Positions 54,632-64,000 of a stretch of DNA of 64,000 bases are shown here, piece by piece. The stretch comes from Gliomastix tumulicola (lineage: Eukaryota > Ascomycota > Sordariomycetes > Hypocreales > Bionectriaceae), in NCBI GenBank assembly GCA_001599755.1, contig BCHX01000002.1:1736001-1800000 (forward strand), in the 5' to 3' direction. The notes below the pieces were generated by a model, which saw only the letters and a list, made by a program, of their open reading frames with translations, was not told the origin of the DNA and ran no database searches. Made by a program: the position numbers and the translations under genes. Each line of letters starts with the position of its first letter. Position 1 is the first letter of the stretch.

Positions 54632-56586
54632 ATGTCTGAATTTCTAGGGTGGGTGTGACGCGGCCTGCAATTGGCATTGCGACCAGGCTGAAGCTGACCG
54701 GGCCACAGATCTCGTATTTCGCTCATCTCCAAGAGCGATATTCGGTATGCATTGTCGTGCATGCGCAGTCGGCACCCACTGATGCCTTGATAGCTATGTT
54801 GGTGTGCTTCACGAAATCAACTCGGACGAGTCGACCGTTTCCCTCGAGAATGTGCGCTCCTTCGGTACAGAGGGTCGCAAAGGCCGGCCAGAAGAGGAGG
54901 TCGGTCCGTCTGACCAGGTCTACGAGTATATCGTCTTCCGAGGAAGCGACGTGAAGGACCTCCGAATTGAGGAGCACCCTGGCATCAAGGAGAACAAGCC
55001 TCCCTCCATGCCAGATGACCCAGCCATTGTCGGAGTAAGCAGCAGCCCCCAAACCCTTCGCCGCACCCACTTGCCTCTTTCATGATGAATCATTCCGGAT
55101 GTAAAATTTTGTCACGTCGGAAAGCGCAAAAACAATGTCGAAATTTCCGTTGCCTTCCTTCTGATCTTTAAGGCCTTCCCTACGCTCTTGTTACACTTGA
55201 CATCCACGAGGATCCAGTCGCTGACAAGACTCAAACTACTAGGCCACGAGAACTCGTCCCGGACCCCAAGGTCCCAACCAGAACGGTCCTCCGCCCCCCG
55301 GGCCGCCTGGTCCTTTCGGCCAACAGCCATTCCCTCCGAATAACTACTATGGCCCTCCTGGCGCATGGGGTCGAGGCGGCCCCGGTGGCCCGATGCCCGG
55401 CCCTGGCCCTGGCCCTGGTGGCTTTGGCAACATGCCCTATCCTCCGCCGCCTGGATGGTTTCCTCCTGGGCAGGGATTCCCGCCCGGTCCCGGAGGACCT
55501 GGGCCTTGGGGCAACCAACCCTTCCCACCTGGTCCGCCCCCTCCAGGTGCGCTTGAAGCTCAGAACCAGCGAGGTCCTCCCAGCACTGGGCCTCAGGACG
55601 CAAAGCCTGCTCCCATAGGACCTGGATCCGACCGGTCCAAGACTGGCACCCCATCCCAGCCCCAGCCCTCAGCCGACTCCAAGGGGCGGCCGCAGCCTGC
55701 ACCCGTCGCAGAGGTCCCGGTCCCGACCCCTCCAGTTGATTCAAAGCCGACTACCGATGAGGTCAAGGCAGTCTCAGCAAATCTGGCTGAGGAACCCGCA
55801 AAGGCCCCCGAGGCTGCGAGACCCCCTCCCAGTGGCCCCAAGACCCACCGTGTCAACCCCGTCATCCCCTTGACAGGAGGCCACAACAAGTTCCAGCCCC
55901 CGGTTAGCAGGGAACAGGTCAGCAAAGCAAGCGTGCAGACCACCGTCACAACCACTCCCGGCAATGTACAGGATGCAACTAGTGCCGCGCGAGCTGCTGT
56001 TGCAGTGGCGATGGCACAGCTCGGAAATAGCGGTGGTGGTACCCCGATGGACAACTTGACCAACAAGGTCAACGAGATGCGAGTCAATGCGGTCAGAGGC
56101 GGCCCGGCCCCCCGCGGTCGCGGTCGTGGTGGACGCCCTCAGGCCAAGGTGGAAGTGCCCGACTCAGACTTTGACTTTGCGCAGTCGAATGCAAAGTTCA
56201 ACAAGGAGGATATTGTCAAGGAGGCCATTGCTGGATCGCCTTTGACGGAGACTCCCAATGGAAGTTCTCCGCCCGTTGTAGTTGAGACGCCGGCCTCGTC
56301 AGACGTTCCTGTCGCTTACAACAAGTCGAGGTCCTTCTTTGATAACATATCGAGCGAAGCCAGGGAGCGAGCCGAGAACCAAGGCCAGCGAGCCGGAGGT
56401 CGCGAGTGGCGCGATGAAGAGCAGCGCCGAAACATGGAAACCTTTGGCCAAGGCAGCGTCGACGGTGGACATAGGAATCACCGCGGCAGGGGCCGAGGCC
56501 GTGGACGCGGCGGGCGAGGGCGAGGCTTCAGTCGCGGAGGACGGGGGGGTATCCGCCCTCAGTTCCAAGGCACGGCCGAGCAGTAG
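54632..56586 (+). CDS. SCD6: Scd6/Sum2 (LSM14/RAP55), RGG-motif translation repressor
   Basis: Exons 54632..54648 (17 nt), 54709..54744 (36 nt), 54794..55034 and 55243..56586 give 545 aa. The two micro-exons rebuild the LSm14 N-terminus MSEFLGSRISLISKSDIRYV. The LSm domain continues YVGVLHEINSDESTVSLENV to VYEYIVFRGSDVKDLRI (about residue 80). A Pro/Gly-rich linker follows. Then come the FDF motif (SDFDFAQSNAKFNKEDI, about 405-422), an FFD box (NKSRSFFDNI, about 458) and a TFG box (METFGQGS, about 496), the binding site for Dhh1/DDX6. The C-terminus (about 505-545) is RGG-rich. The family represses translation by binding eIF4G and localises to P-bodies and stress granules. RQC1 follows on the same strand. 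Confidence 0.95.
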
Positions 56587-57718
56587 GACTCTGCGCCTTG
56601 GCTGAACTAACGGAGCGGCCTCAGGCACCCTCACGGGGGTGGCGGAAATGACAGGCTCCCGGATCTCGATCCGGTATATCATGAGTCTGAACTGTTTCAT
56701 CTTCCTTATAACACTACAAAATTGGCATGGCAAAACGGAGCGGTCGTTCAAAAGTTTTGTGCTCGCTTGCAGCGGTAAAAGAAAGAGGAAGCCTATTTCA
56801 GACAGCTTTTTGGGCCCTTCATTTCCAGCATGAAGCTCAATTTGCGGATCAGGATGGAAAGCATGACCACGTTTACGATTTGATTGTTACTGTTTCTTAC
56901 AAGAGACGGGCTCAGGGGTCTGGATGTCATTCATTCATGGTCATCATCTCACCTACTAGCTTGGAGCTTTGGGAGTTCTGATTGCCATTTTTACAAGCGT
57001 GGGCACAAAGGGCACAGGATGGTGATATCGGACACAAAAGGGACCAATGGAGTTGGAACCTGGATCTGCATTTTACGTCATATGCAACGAGACACGACGG
57101 ACGAGACAGGCTGGGTTTGAATGCGGGCCGGAGATGTCAAGGCTTGAAGCTGTCAAGGGGGCAGGGTTTTGACGAAAGAAAAGAAAAGAAAAGAAAACAG
57201 GGGAAATCTTCTTGGTAGCCATAGGATCAGTAGTCACTGCGCGCATATGCATCCTAGCGTGCAAGGCTTTGGCCTAGAAAATACATCTTTACCAAGGAGA
57301 CATGACGGAATACCTATGTCCCAATGCATCAGTAACAGTGAATAAATGTGTCGATTGGCGAATTTTGCACATTCAGGCCGGTATGACACACAGGATGGGG
57401 TGAGGGGCAGCGCATTAGTGGGGGTCTACAAACAAAGGATCACTCGTAGCGTGTCTGTAGGCGGTCGGACGTCTGACTCATTGTGTCACCGTCAGCCGTG
57501 TCTCTTGGTACCTAAGGCGACAAAGTATTCTTTCACCAACCTTCTTCCTCTCATCAAACTTCATGTACCCAGCCTTCGCTCACCCACTTCCCAACCACCA
57601 GAGCTTTATATATAAGAGCTCTTGCCGTCACTCATCTTGATTCAAACCACTTAGATCCCCTGTGATTGCGACAACTTCCGAGACCTACGACGACAGGGAA
57701 GTATCACGAGACACCATC
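56587..57718. other. SCD6-RQC1 intergenic region
   Basis: 1.1 kb. It holds the SCD6 3' flank, an AAAAG-rich run near 57175-57200 and, near its end, the TATA element noted separately. No gene seen. Confidence 0.55.
57607..57615 (+). promoter_or_regulatory. TATA box of RQC1
   Basis: TATATATAA within GCTTTATATATAAGAGC, about 110 bp before the ATG at 57719. The match is strong and the distance fits a fungal core promoter. Confidence 0.5.
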
Positions 57719-59928
57719 ATGTCCAGCAGACAACTACGCAAGCTCCAGAAGCAGAGGGAGCTTGAGGAGGCGCAGAACACTCCAAAGCTAGAGCAAGAGG
57801 AGGAGGAGGAGGGTGAGGAGGAGGTTGTCGATGCCAAGGCCAAGGCCAGCAACGCCAAACCAAGGGTCAGCTTGTTCGCTGCTCTCGGAGGGGAAGACGA
57901 TGACGTCGATGAGGAGGATCAGGACGACGTGGAAGATACGCCCACGCCAGCCGCTCAGGACGATCAACAGCCTGTGACCTCGGAGAAGAGCAAGAGCAAA
58001 AAGAAGAAGAAGAAGAAGAAGAAGGGCAAGGCTACAGCTGCGTCTGACCCCGTGCCCGAGCCAGCGGACGATGAGGACGAGATCGACAGGGCTATCAAAG
58101 AGCTCAAGCTCGCGGGTTATGAAGATGCGGGGAATAAGGCTGCCGATTCTCCTCCCGTAGGCGAGGTGATCAGGATGAATGAGCTCCTGAAGATCAACAC
58201 ACAGCATCTCAGAGCTGTCAACGAGATGCGGCAGCTCTTTGGCCGCGAGATCATGGAGGCGGCGCAGACCGAGGAGGCACAGGCGAATAGTCGACACGTA
58301 AGGATAGCCGGCCAGGGGAACGTCGATCTGGAGACGTTCCTTCGAGGCCAGCCCGGCGAGAGGAAGCTGCCCGAGTTGTCGCTGAGACGCAACATCTTCA
58401 TCCAGGGCAGGGAGCACTGGCCGATGGCCACGAGTGGAGGGCTCACAATGGAGCTGCGGAAGAGGGGGCCTGGCGGGACGTACAGTGAGTACGTCTTTCG
58501 TCATGACAAGGCTTACGATGACGTTCAGGTCTCGTTCTTCGCCCTTGTTAGGGCGGGAGACCCTATGCAGTTGGTGTACCTCCTATATCCACACCGTAAG
58601 TCGCGCTGTCTCCTCACACACGTCGCGATGCTGGCTCGCTAACCCTAGCTCTAGCATACCATGTATCTACGTTGCTTCAGGTGAGTGCCATCGCGAAGCA
58701 GGATCAGAATATGGCTCTGTCATCCGAGCTCTGCGAGAAAGCGCTCTTCGCGTTGGGACGCGTGGCAGCAGCGAGCTTCCGCGCGGAATTAGAAAAGGGA
58801 AGGGCACGGTTTGACTTCCGACGACCTGAGAACCGACAGCTCTGGCTCGCAGGCACTCTTTATATCCAGAGCCTAGTCAGGAAGGGCACCTTCCGAACTG
58901 CCCTCGAGTGGGCGAAGCTCTTGTTTAGCATTGACCACAAAGATCCCTACGCGGTGCGGTGTCACATCCAGTTTCTTGCCATCCGGGCCTACGAAGCCCA
59001 GTGGCTGATCGATTTTGTCGCGGGGAACGCCGACAAACCAGACATCGCCTACCTAGAGCAGAGTGTGGTGCTTGCGAAGCTGCAGCTCAAGGACGACGAG
59101 GGAGCCCGTGCCGCGCTGCGCGAGGGCATGAAGAAGGTGCCGTGGCTGTACTGCTCCCTGTTCCAAGCACTCGGTGTCGACGCGCCCCCTTCCATATGGA
59201 GTGTGAATCCCGACACTGATTCCAGGCACTTCTGGACGGAGCTGCATATCTACCTGATGAAGGACCTCTGGAACAACCCGGCGGCCACTTCGCTGCTTCA
59301 GGAGGTGGCCAAGGCGCTGGAGAAGGTGGACAAAGACGCGCTGGACAAGACTGACGATCCCCCCATCGGCCTCGACGTTGCGCGCCTGGTGTACCTCGAG
59401 GGACAGCCGTCACTCATCGCCAACGCGGGCCCCGAAATCTTTGACCAACAGCCCAACTACGATTTCGACCCGTTGCCGCCGCCTATGGAGGAGAACATCC
59501 TCACCGGTAGAGGGTGCAGCATGCCGTGGACCAGGGGCGACCTGTCGGACTGGGATATACGCGGGTTCCAGGATAGGGACCCACGATACAGGGAGCTGAG
59601 GCGCCGTCGCCATCGCGACGCCGGAGGGGACCGCAGTTCGACGGATGATGACGATTTCGATTTCGAGGGAATGGGTGAGGAGGACCAAGCTGAGTTGGTA
59701 CGGCTTCAGGCTGAGCACGGGGTGGTTGGTGGTCAATGGATGGACAGGTTCATGCACATATTCCAGAGGGGGGCCAACGCCGCTGTTCAAGAGCAGGGAG
59801 GGCCTAGTGACGGCAGCGGACATACCGGCAACGGACTTGACGGCGGGGACGAGCAACCGTTGGACGATGCACCGATGCCCGGCGCCTGGCCAGACGACAA
59901 TGACGACGAGCAGCCGCACAGGAGGTGA
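57719..59928 (+). CDS. RQC1: Rqc1/TCF25, ribosome quality control complex subunit
   Basis: Exons 57719..58595 and 58655..59928 splice C to CA (PHPYHVSTLLQV) and give 716 aa. An upstream in-frame ATG (57662) exists, but MSSRQLRKLQKQRELEE is the typical start. The N-terminal third is acidic/Lys-rich with a run of Lys (about residues 95-108), as in yeast Rqc1. The TCF25 domain starts near NELLKINTQHLRAVNEMRQLFG and continues with LPELSLRRNIFIQGREHWP and STLLQVSAIAKQDQ, then a helical repeat region up to about 590. The tail is acidic. Rqc1 works with Ltn1 and Rqc2 on stalled 60S subunits and guides ubiquitin chain formation for Cdc48 extraction. A GTGAGT inside the LQVSAIAK codons is read as coding. 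Confidence 0.94.
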
Positions 59929-60602
59929 CGAGTCCCTATACCGCGGATCATACTATAGACATGTCTTTATTCCTCGAGTCAAGGAAGAGAGCAGGTAGTG
60001 CTTATCCTCCTCCCTGAGTCAGGAGAAGTTGAACAACCAACAAAGTCCGCCCCCCCAGCATCTATCTGTGCGCGGACGCGTCCCCGTATACCTTTCCTTG
60101 TCTGATGATCATGATCAGAAGATACAGCCCCCCGGCTAGTCAGTCGGTAGTGGCGAGGAGTGGACGAGAGTTTAATGAATCAGCTCGAGGCCAGGCCTAG
60201 CTCTTAGTAATATGTAGTAGCTGGGACTAGCGACTCTGTCCAGTGCGCTACGTAACCCTTAGATTCTGGCCTCTGCGCAGGCAGTGACTGGGTGAACGAG
60301 GAGGAGAGGCCGTCGGCGTGCGAATATAGGCCGGCGGTGTGTTCCTTCAGGATGGAAATTGCTGATTATCTAAAAAGCAAAGTGGACAAAGTGCAGTGCG
60401 GTGACAAAAAGTCGGGGCGGGTTGATGCGCATCCATTCCGTCATTTCGGGTCCGGCGTTGGCCCCAAGGGCTGGGCGCGCGCTGGCCCCCAAACCGCTGT
60501 TGGGCTGCAGCGGTTGGATCCCAGTGGAGGGTTTTCCAGCCCGGTTCCAGTCGGTAGGGGTTCCAGCGGAGGGTTCAGTGGCTTGCGTAGCGGTTGCCAG
60601 GG

Positions 60603-60627
60603 CCCCCCCCCCCCCCCCCCCCCCCCC
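60603..60627 (+). repeat. 25-nt poly-C tract
   Basis: Uninterrupted C run in the intergenic region, followed by TTCCCCC. The exact length is likely uncertain in any assembly. Confidence 0.9.
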
Positions 60628-61984
60628 TTCCCCCTTGAGCCCTACAAGACCGCCACAACGTGCCCCCAGATAGCGCCCAGATGGCGGCGAGATGGGCTGT
60701 CACCAGGTGGTGTGGCTCCCCACTGTCAACCGCCCGCAGGCAGCGCACTAGCGCTGTCCCAGGCTTCCCAGCCTCTCCCACCGCCTGCGCCAGCGGCCTT
60801 CCGGTGCAGATTCCAGGGGACCCAAACGCGGTAAGGTATACTAGGCAGCGACGCAGGTACCCTGCTACCTTCCTATTCTCGAGCTTCCCCGAGCTAGCGA
60901 GCCTGGTCTAGCAAGCTTCCAAAGCTTCCTTTAGCAGCAAGAGAGAGAGAGCCCAACGGGCCTCGATCTGTGGCTTTTTTTTTTCTTCTTCTCGCATGCA
61001 AGCCACTGGAAAACCGGTGCTAGTTTGACACTGGGCATAGCTACCCCCCCCGACGACAAACTACTGGCAGCCCAGCTAGCCCCGAGCACGTTTTTGATGC
61101 TAGGACGATGGGCGAGAGCGAGCGAGCTTCCGGGCGTCGTCCGTCTCGAGGATCCATCCGTCTGCTTTTGCGAAATGCGCTCGGGTCGCTCCCCCAAATA
61201 TCCTCAATTCCCATCCTATCTCCTTAATAGCCCGTGTCTTCCCCCGTTCCCTGGTCAGCCTCCTCTTCGCTCTCTTTCCCCGGCGAAGTGGCCTCTCATT
61301 CGCCGTCTTACGATCTGTCAGACTGCGCAACCTTGTCCCCCCCCCCCGTTTCCCGCTTGGCGGAGAGCTGTCAAAAAACGAAAAGAGAAAAATAAACGTC
61401 AGCAATCCTGTGTGCGAAGAAAACGGGGGGCACATCCGTTCTTCTTCTCTGCTGCTGCTGCCCGTTCGCCAAGGGACGTTCTTGGTACCTAGAGGCCCGA
61501 CAGACAGCCTACCTACGAAATCGGAACCAACTGCCGTGAGCTCACCGTTCAGCGTCCCTTCCCTCCCTCCCTCCGCCCCCCACACCAGCTGTCAACTTGC
61601 TTGGCTGGATTGTCTCTGCCTTCCCTTCAGCTTTGTTGCTAGAGAGTTTGGAGTTAAACTTCTTTGGCTACTACTGGTATTTGTTATTGGGGGGGGATCT
61701 CTTTTATCTACTACTACCTACTATCCAATAGTCGGGAGTGCGCCGCCCGGTTTGTTCCCTTGTCTTCGCTTCCCCCCGCATGTCCCGGCTCCTTGCAGCT
61801 CGACCGCCATGACATATGCGCCTTGGACTGGCACCCCGAGACAGACAGCTTCGATAGTACTGGCTTTCCCCCGTCCGCAGGCGCGATAAAGCAAGATACA
61901 GCACATGCCGACTGAGGAACGAGAGTGTGGGACAGCCGGAACCGGTGGAGGAGTTGAGGGAACGGGCTGAGACAGACGCTGACC

Positions 61985-62022
61985 GAGAGAGAGAGAGAGG
62001 GAGAGAGAGGGAGGGAGAGAGA
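61985..62022 (+). repeat. GA/GGGA-rich repeat
   Basis: GAGAGAGAGAGAGGGAGAGA-type purine tract, 95-130 bp upstream of the Zn2Cys6 regulator ATG. Confidence 0.85.
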
Positions 62023-62115
62023 AGCACACGTAACAACTGGGCGGGTTTTTGCATTTTGTTTTCTTTTGTCTGCGACCATCGTTTCCCCCGGGGAAGGGGA
62101 AAGGTCATCGCATGA

Positions 62116-62255
62116 ATGGCGTCTAGGCTTCCCATACATCCGGATCTGAGCGGCGGGGGGACGGCCGCGGGAGGCTTGGACCAGCAGCGGCACACGCCAC
62201 CGGCGCAGAATCCTGTGTCGTCGTCGTCCCAGCAGCAGTCTTCATCACTCCCACA

Positions 62256-62296
<41 letters not shown>

Positions 62297-64000
62297 TCCC
62301 TCAGCCCCCGCGAAGCGTCAAGAGGCCCCGGCCCGTCAAGTCCTGCACCGAGTGCCGCAAGCGCAAACTGCGGTGCGACCGGCTCTACCCATGCTCCCAG
62401 TGCCAGAAGTCAGGGCGCATCTGTAAGTATGCGGCCGACAACGACTCGGCGAACCTCTCCGACGCCTCGGACGACGACCTCGCGGCCCTGCCGACCCGGC
62501 CGGCGAAGCGCAGCTTCCAGGGCACCTCAACGACGAGCGGCGGCGGCGGCGGCGGCGGCGGCGGGGCAGGACATCCTCCCCCGGTCCCTGGATCCGATGC
62601 TTCACAACCGCTGCTGCGGGCTGGGGAGATGGGTCCGGGGGGAGCGGTGGCAGCAGCAGCAGCAGCAGCTTCAGTGGAAACGCTAGCCGAGAGACTGGAG
62701 AAGCTGGAGAGGGTCGTCATGGGCGGCGTCCCGCCTGATATAGACGCCGCAGTGTGGGGGAGACCGCTAGAGATATCACCGCGGACGGTCCGGGGACTCT
62801 CGGTGAAGAACGGCGGGTCAAGGACGCGGCTGCACGGTGCCGGGAGCCCTCGCGTGCTGCTGAACCTGTTCGTCGAGGCCAAGGACTTCCTGCGCGACCA
62901 CGTCAACGACCCGGAGCTGAGGGACGTCTTCTCCAGCTTCCGGAAGCTGCACAAGCTGCTGCGGTACGAGTTCCAGAAGTCGCTGACCCCGATATCCGTC
63001 TTTGTCGACTCCATGATGCCGATACAGAAGCGCATGGTCGACATCCTGCCCAAGAAACCCGTATGCGACCGGCTCATCGACGCGTACCTCCTGAATCAGG
63101 AGACGGCCTATAGAATACTACACGCCCCGACCTTCAAGACCCAGTACAATCAGTTCTGGGAGGGCAAAGGCCATACCGAGGGGTTCGTCCCCCTCCTGCT
63201 CGCAGTGCTCTCCACGGCGTGCCGATACGAGACTAAGTCCAGGGGACTGAGCCACGAGCGGAGCGAGGGCGTCCATCTGCCGACAGCCTGCGCGCTAGTC
63301 AGGATATGGCTGAACGGCCTGGGCAGGAAACAGATCGTCGAGCTGGAAACGCTCCAGATAGAGATGTCTCTCCTCATCACGCAGCGGATGTACCGAGAGC
63401 ACCGGAGCGACGGGTGGGCGCACCTCGGCACCATCGTGCGGATGGCCCTGGAGATGGGGCTGCACAGGGATCCTTCCGAGTTTGGCGACCAGATCGTGCC
63501 CTTTCACGCCGAGATGCGGCGGCGGCTGTGGGCGACGGTGGCGGACCTGGACTACTTCATCTCCAACGACTGCAATATGCCGTCGATGCTGCGCGAGGGG
63601 GACGTCACGACGCAGCCGCCGAGGAACATCGACGACGCCGACATATGGCTGGGGATGAAGGAGCTGCCGCCGGGCAAGCCGCTGGACCAGATCACGGACA
63701 CGCAGATACAGGCGTATGCGTCGGTGACAAGGGGCCTGCGCATCAGGGCGGCGAGCATAGTGAGGCGGATCGACACGCTGACGGACTGGACCGAGATTCT
63801 CAACGTCGGGGCCAAGCTGGAGCGGCAGATCGAGGAGCTGAATACCATCGCACCTCGGCACGGCTCGATGAGCGAGTCGCAGAAGGCGAGGCTGTGGAGG
63901 TCGCTTGTCCTCCTGGACGGTCACATCCGACGTCCCCTCATCAACCTATACCGGCCATTCACGCTCGGGGTGCCCAACGTGCCGTCGCAGATCCTGCGGG
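62116..64000 (+). CDS. Zn2Cys6 transcription factor (partial, runs off the window)
   Basis: The frame opened by the ATG at 62116 stays open to the window end (628 codons), so the 3' end is missing. The Zn2Cys6 binuclear cluster is C77-x2-C80-x6-C87-x5-C93-x2-C96-x6-C103, with the basic loop RKRKLRC. It is preceded by a Pro/Ser region and a Gln run (14 codons). After the cluster come Gly and Ala homopolymers and a Leu-rich linker helix (VETLAERLEKLERVV, about residues 190-204) that likely dimerises. The middle homology region resembles fungal_trans (PF04082), with YRILHAPTFKTQYNQFW, RSDGWAHLGTIVRMALEMGLHRDPS and RRRLWATVADLDYFISNDCNMP. Targets are unknown. A GTAAGT overlaps the sixth Cys codon but I see no phase-correct acceptor, so it is read through. 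Confidence 0.93.
62254..62295 (+). repeat. CAG repeat encoding Gln in the Zn2Cys6 regulator
   Basis: 14 consecutive Gln codons (13 CAG and one CAA), directly N-terminal to the zinc cluster. The nearly pure CAG makes length variation between strains likely. Confidence 0.95.

Larger units (their letters stand above)
59929..62115. other. RQC1-Zn2Cys6 intergenic region
   Basis: 2.2 kb. It carries a 25-nt C homopolymer (60603-60627), shorter C/G runs, a CTCCCTCC pyrimidine tract and a GA-rich repeat (about 61985-62022) close to the regulator's ATG. No gene found; this is probably a long promoter and leader for the transcription factor. Confidence 0.55.

Noticed and set aside
58679..58690. GTGAGT donor-like site inside RQC1 exon 2
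   Set aside because: Reading through gives LLQVSAIAKQDQ, a conserved TCF25 segment, so it is coding.

Overview
The window is nuclear DNA of a filamentous ascomycete, most likely a Sordariomycete. The evidence is short introns (about 50 to 210 nt) with GTRNGT-type donors and CTRAC branch points, GC-rich coding sequence, pyrimidine-rich leaders and characteristic fungal families: a proteinase-K-like secreted subtilase, a Zn2Cys6 regulator, Scd6, Rqc1 and an insert-bearing PRPP synthetase. Exon joins were derived by hand from splice motifs and reading phase. Nothing was searched against a database.

Layout. 0.2-3.1 kb: divergent p23/Sba1 co-chaperone (-) and Vps24 ESCRT-III subunit (+). 3.1-20.8 kb: about 17 kb with only one credible gene, a 169-aa low-complexity protein at 12.1-12.6 kb with a TATA box and a CAA-rich leader. 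20.8-26.0 kb: a 1688-aa protein with WD40-like N-terminus, helical middle and disordered, proline-rich tail. 27.5-32.0 kb: PIG-H/Gpi15 (+), converging on PUS3/Deg1 (-), then a secreted S8 protease (-). 34.9-41.1 kb: an atypical Rho-like GTPase (+), RNA polymerase III subunit Rpc17 (-), PRPP synthetase (+) and a small SET/post-SET protein (-). 43.3-49.4 kb: a 904-aa protein with an N-terminal eIF4E-binding-type motif (+), ribosomal protein L26 (-) and Cox11 (-). 49.8-54.0 kb: an FAD-dependent amine-oxidase-like enzyme (-) and the SNARE Vti1 (+). 54.6-59.9 kb: Scd6 (+) and Rqc1/TCF25 (+). 62.1 kb to the end: a Zn2Cys6 transcription factor (+), cut by the window edge.

Most genes are housekeeping genes on mixed strands, and there is no metabolic gene cluster. 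Several products share themes without forming an operon-like unit. Translation and RNA: L26, Scd6, Rqc1, the putative eIF4E-binding protein, Pus3, Rpc17. Endomembrane traffic: Vps24, Vti1, and GPI-anchor synthesis by PIG-H. I found no CRISPR array, intact transposon, rRNA or convincing tRNA gene. The best candidates for something under-described are the isolated 169-aa gene in its gene desert, the Rho-like GTPase that has lost catalytic residues, the eIF4E-binding-like protein, and the WD40/solenoid protein.
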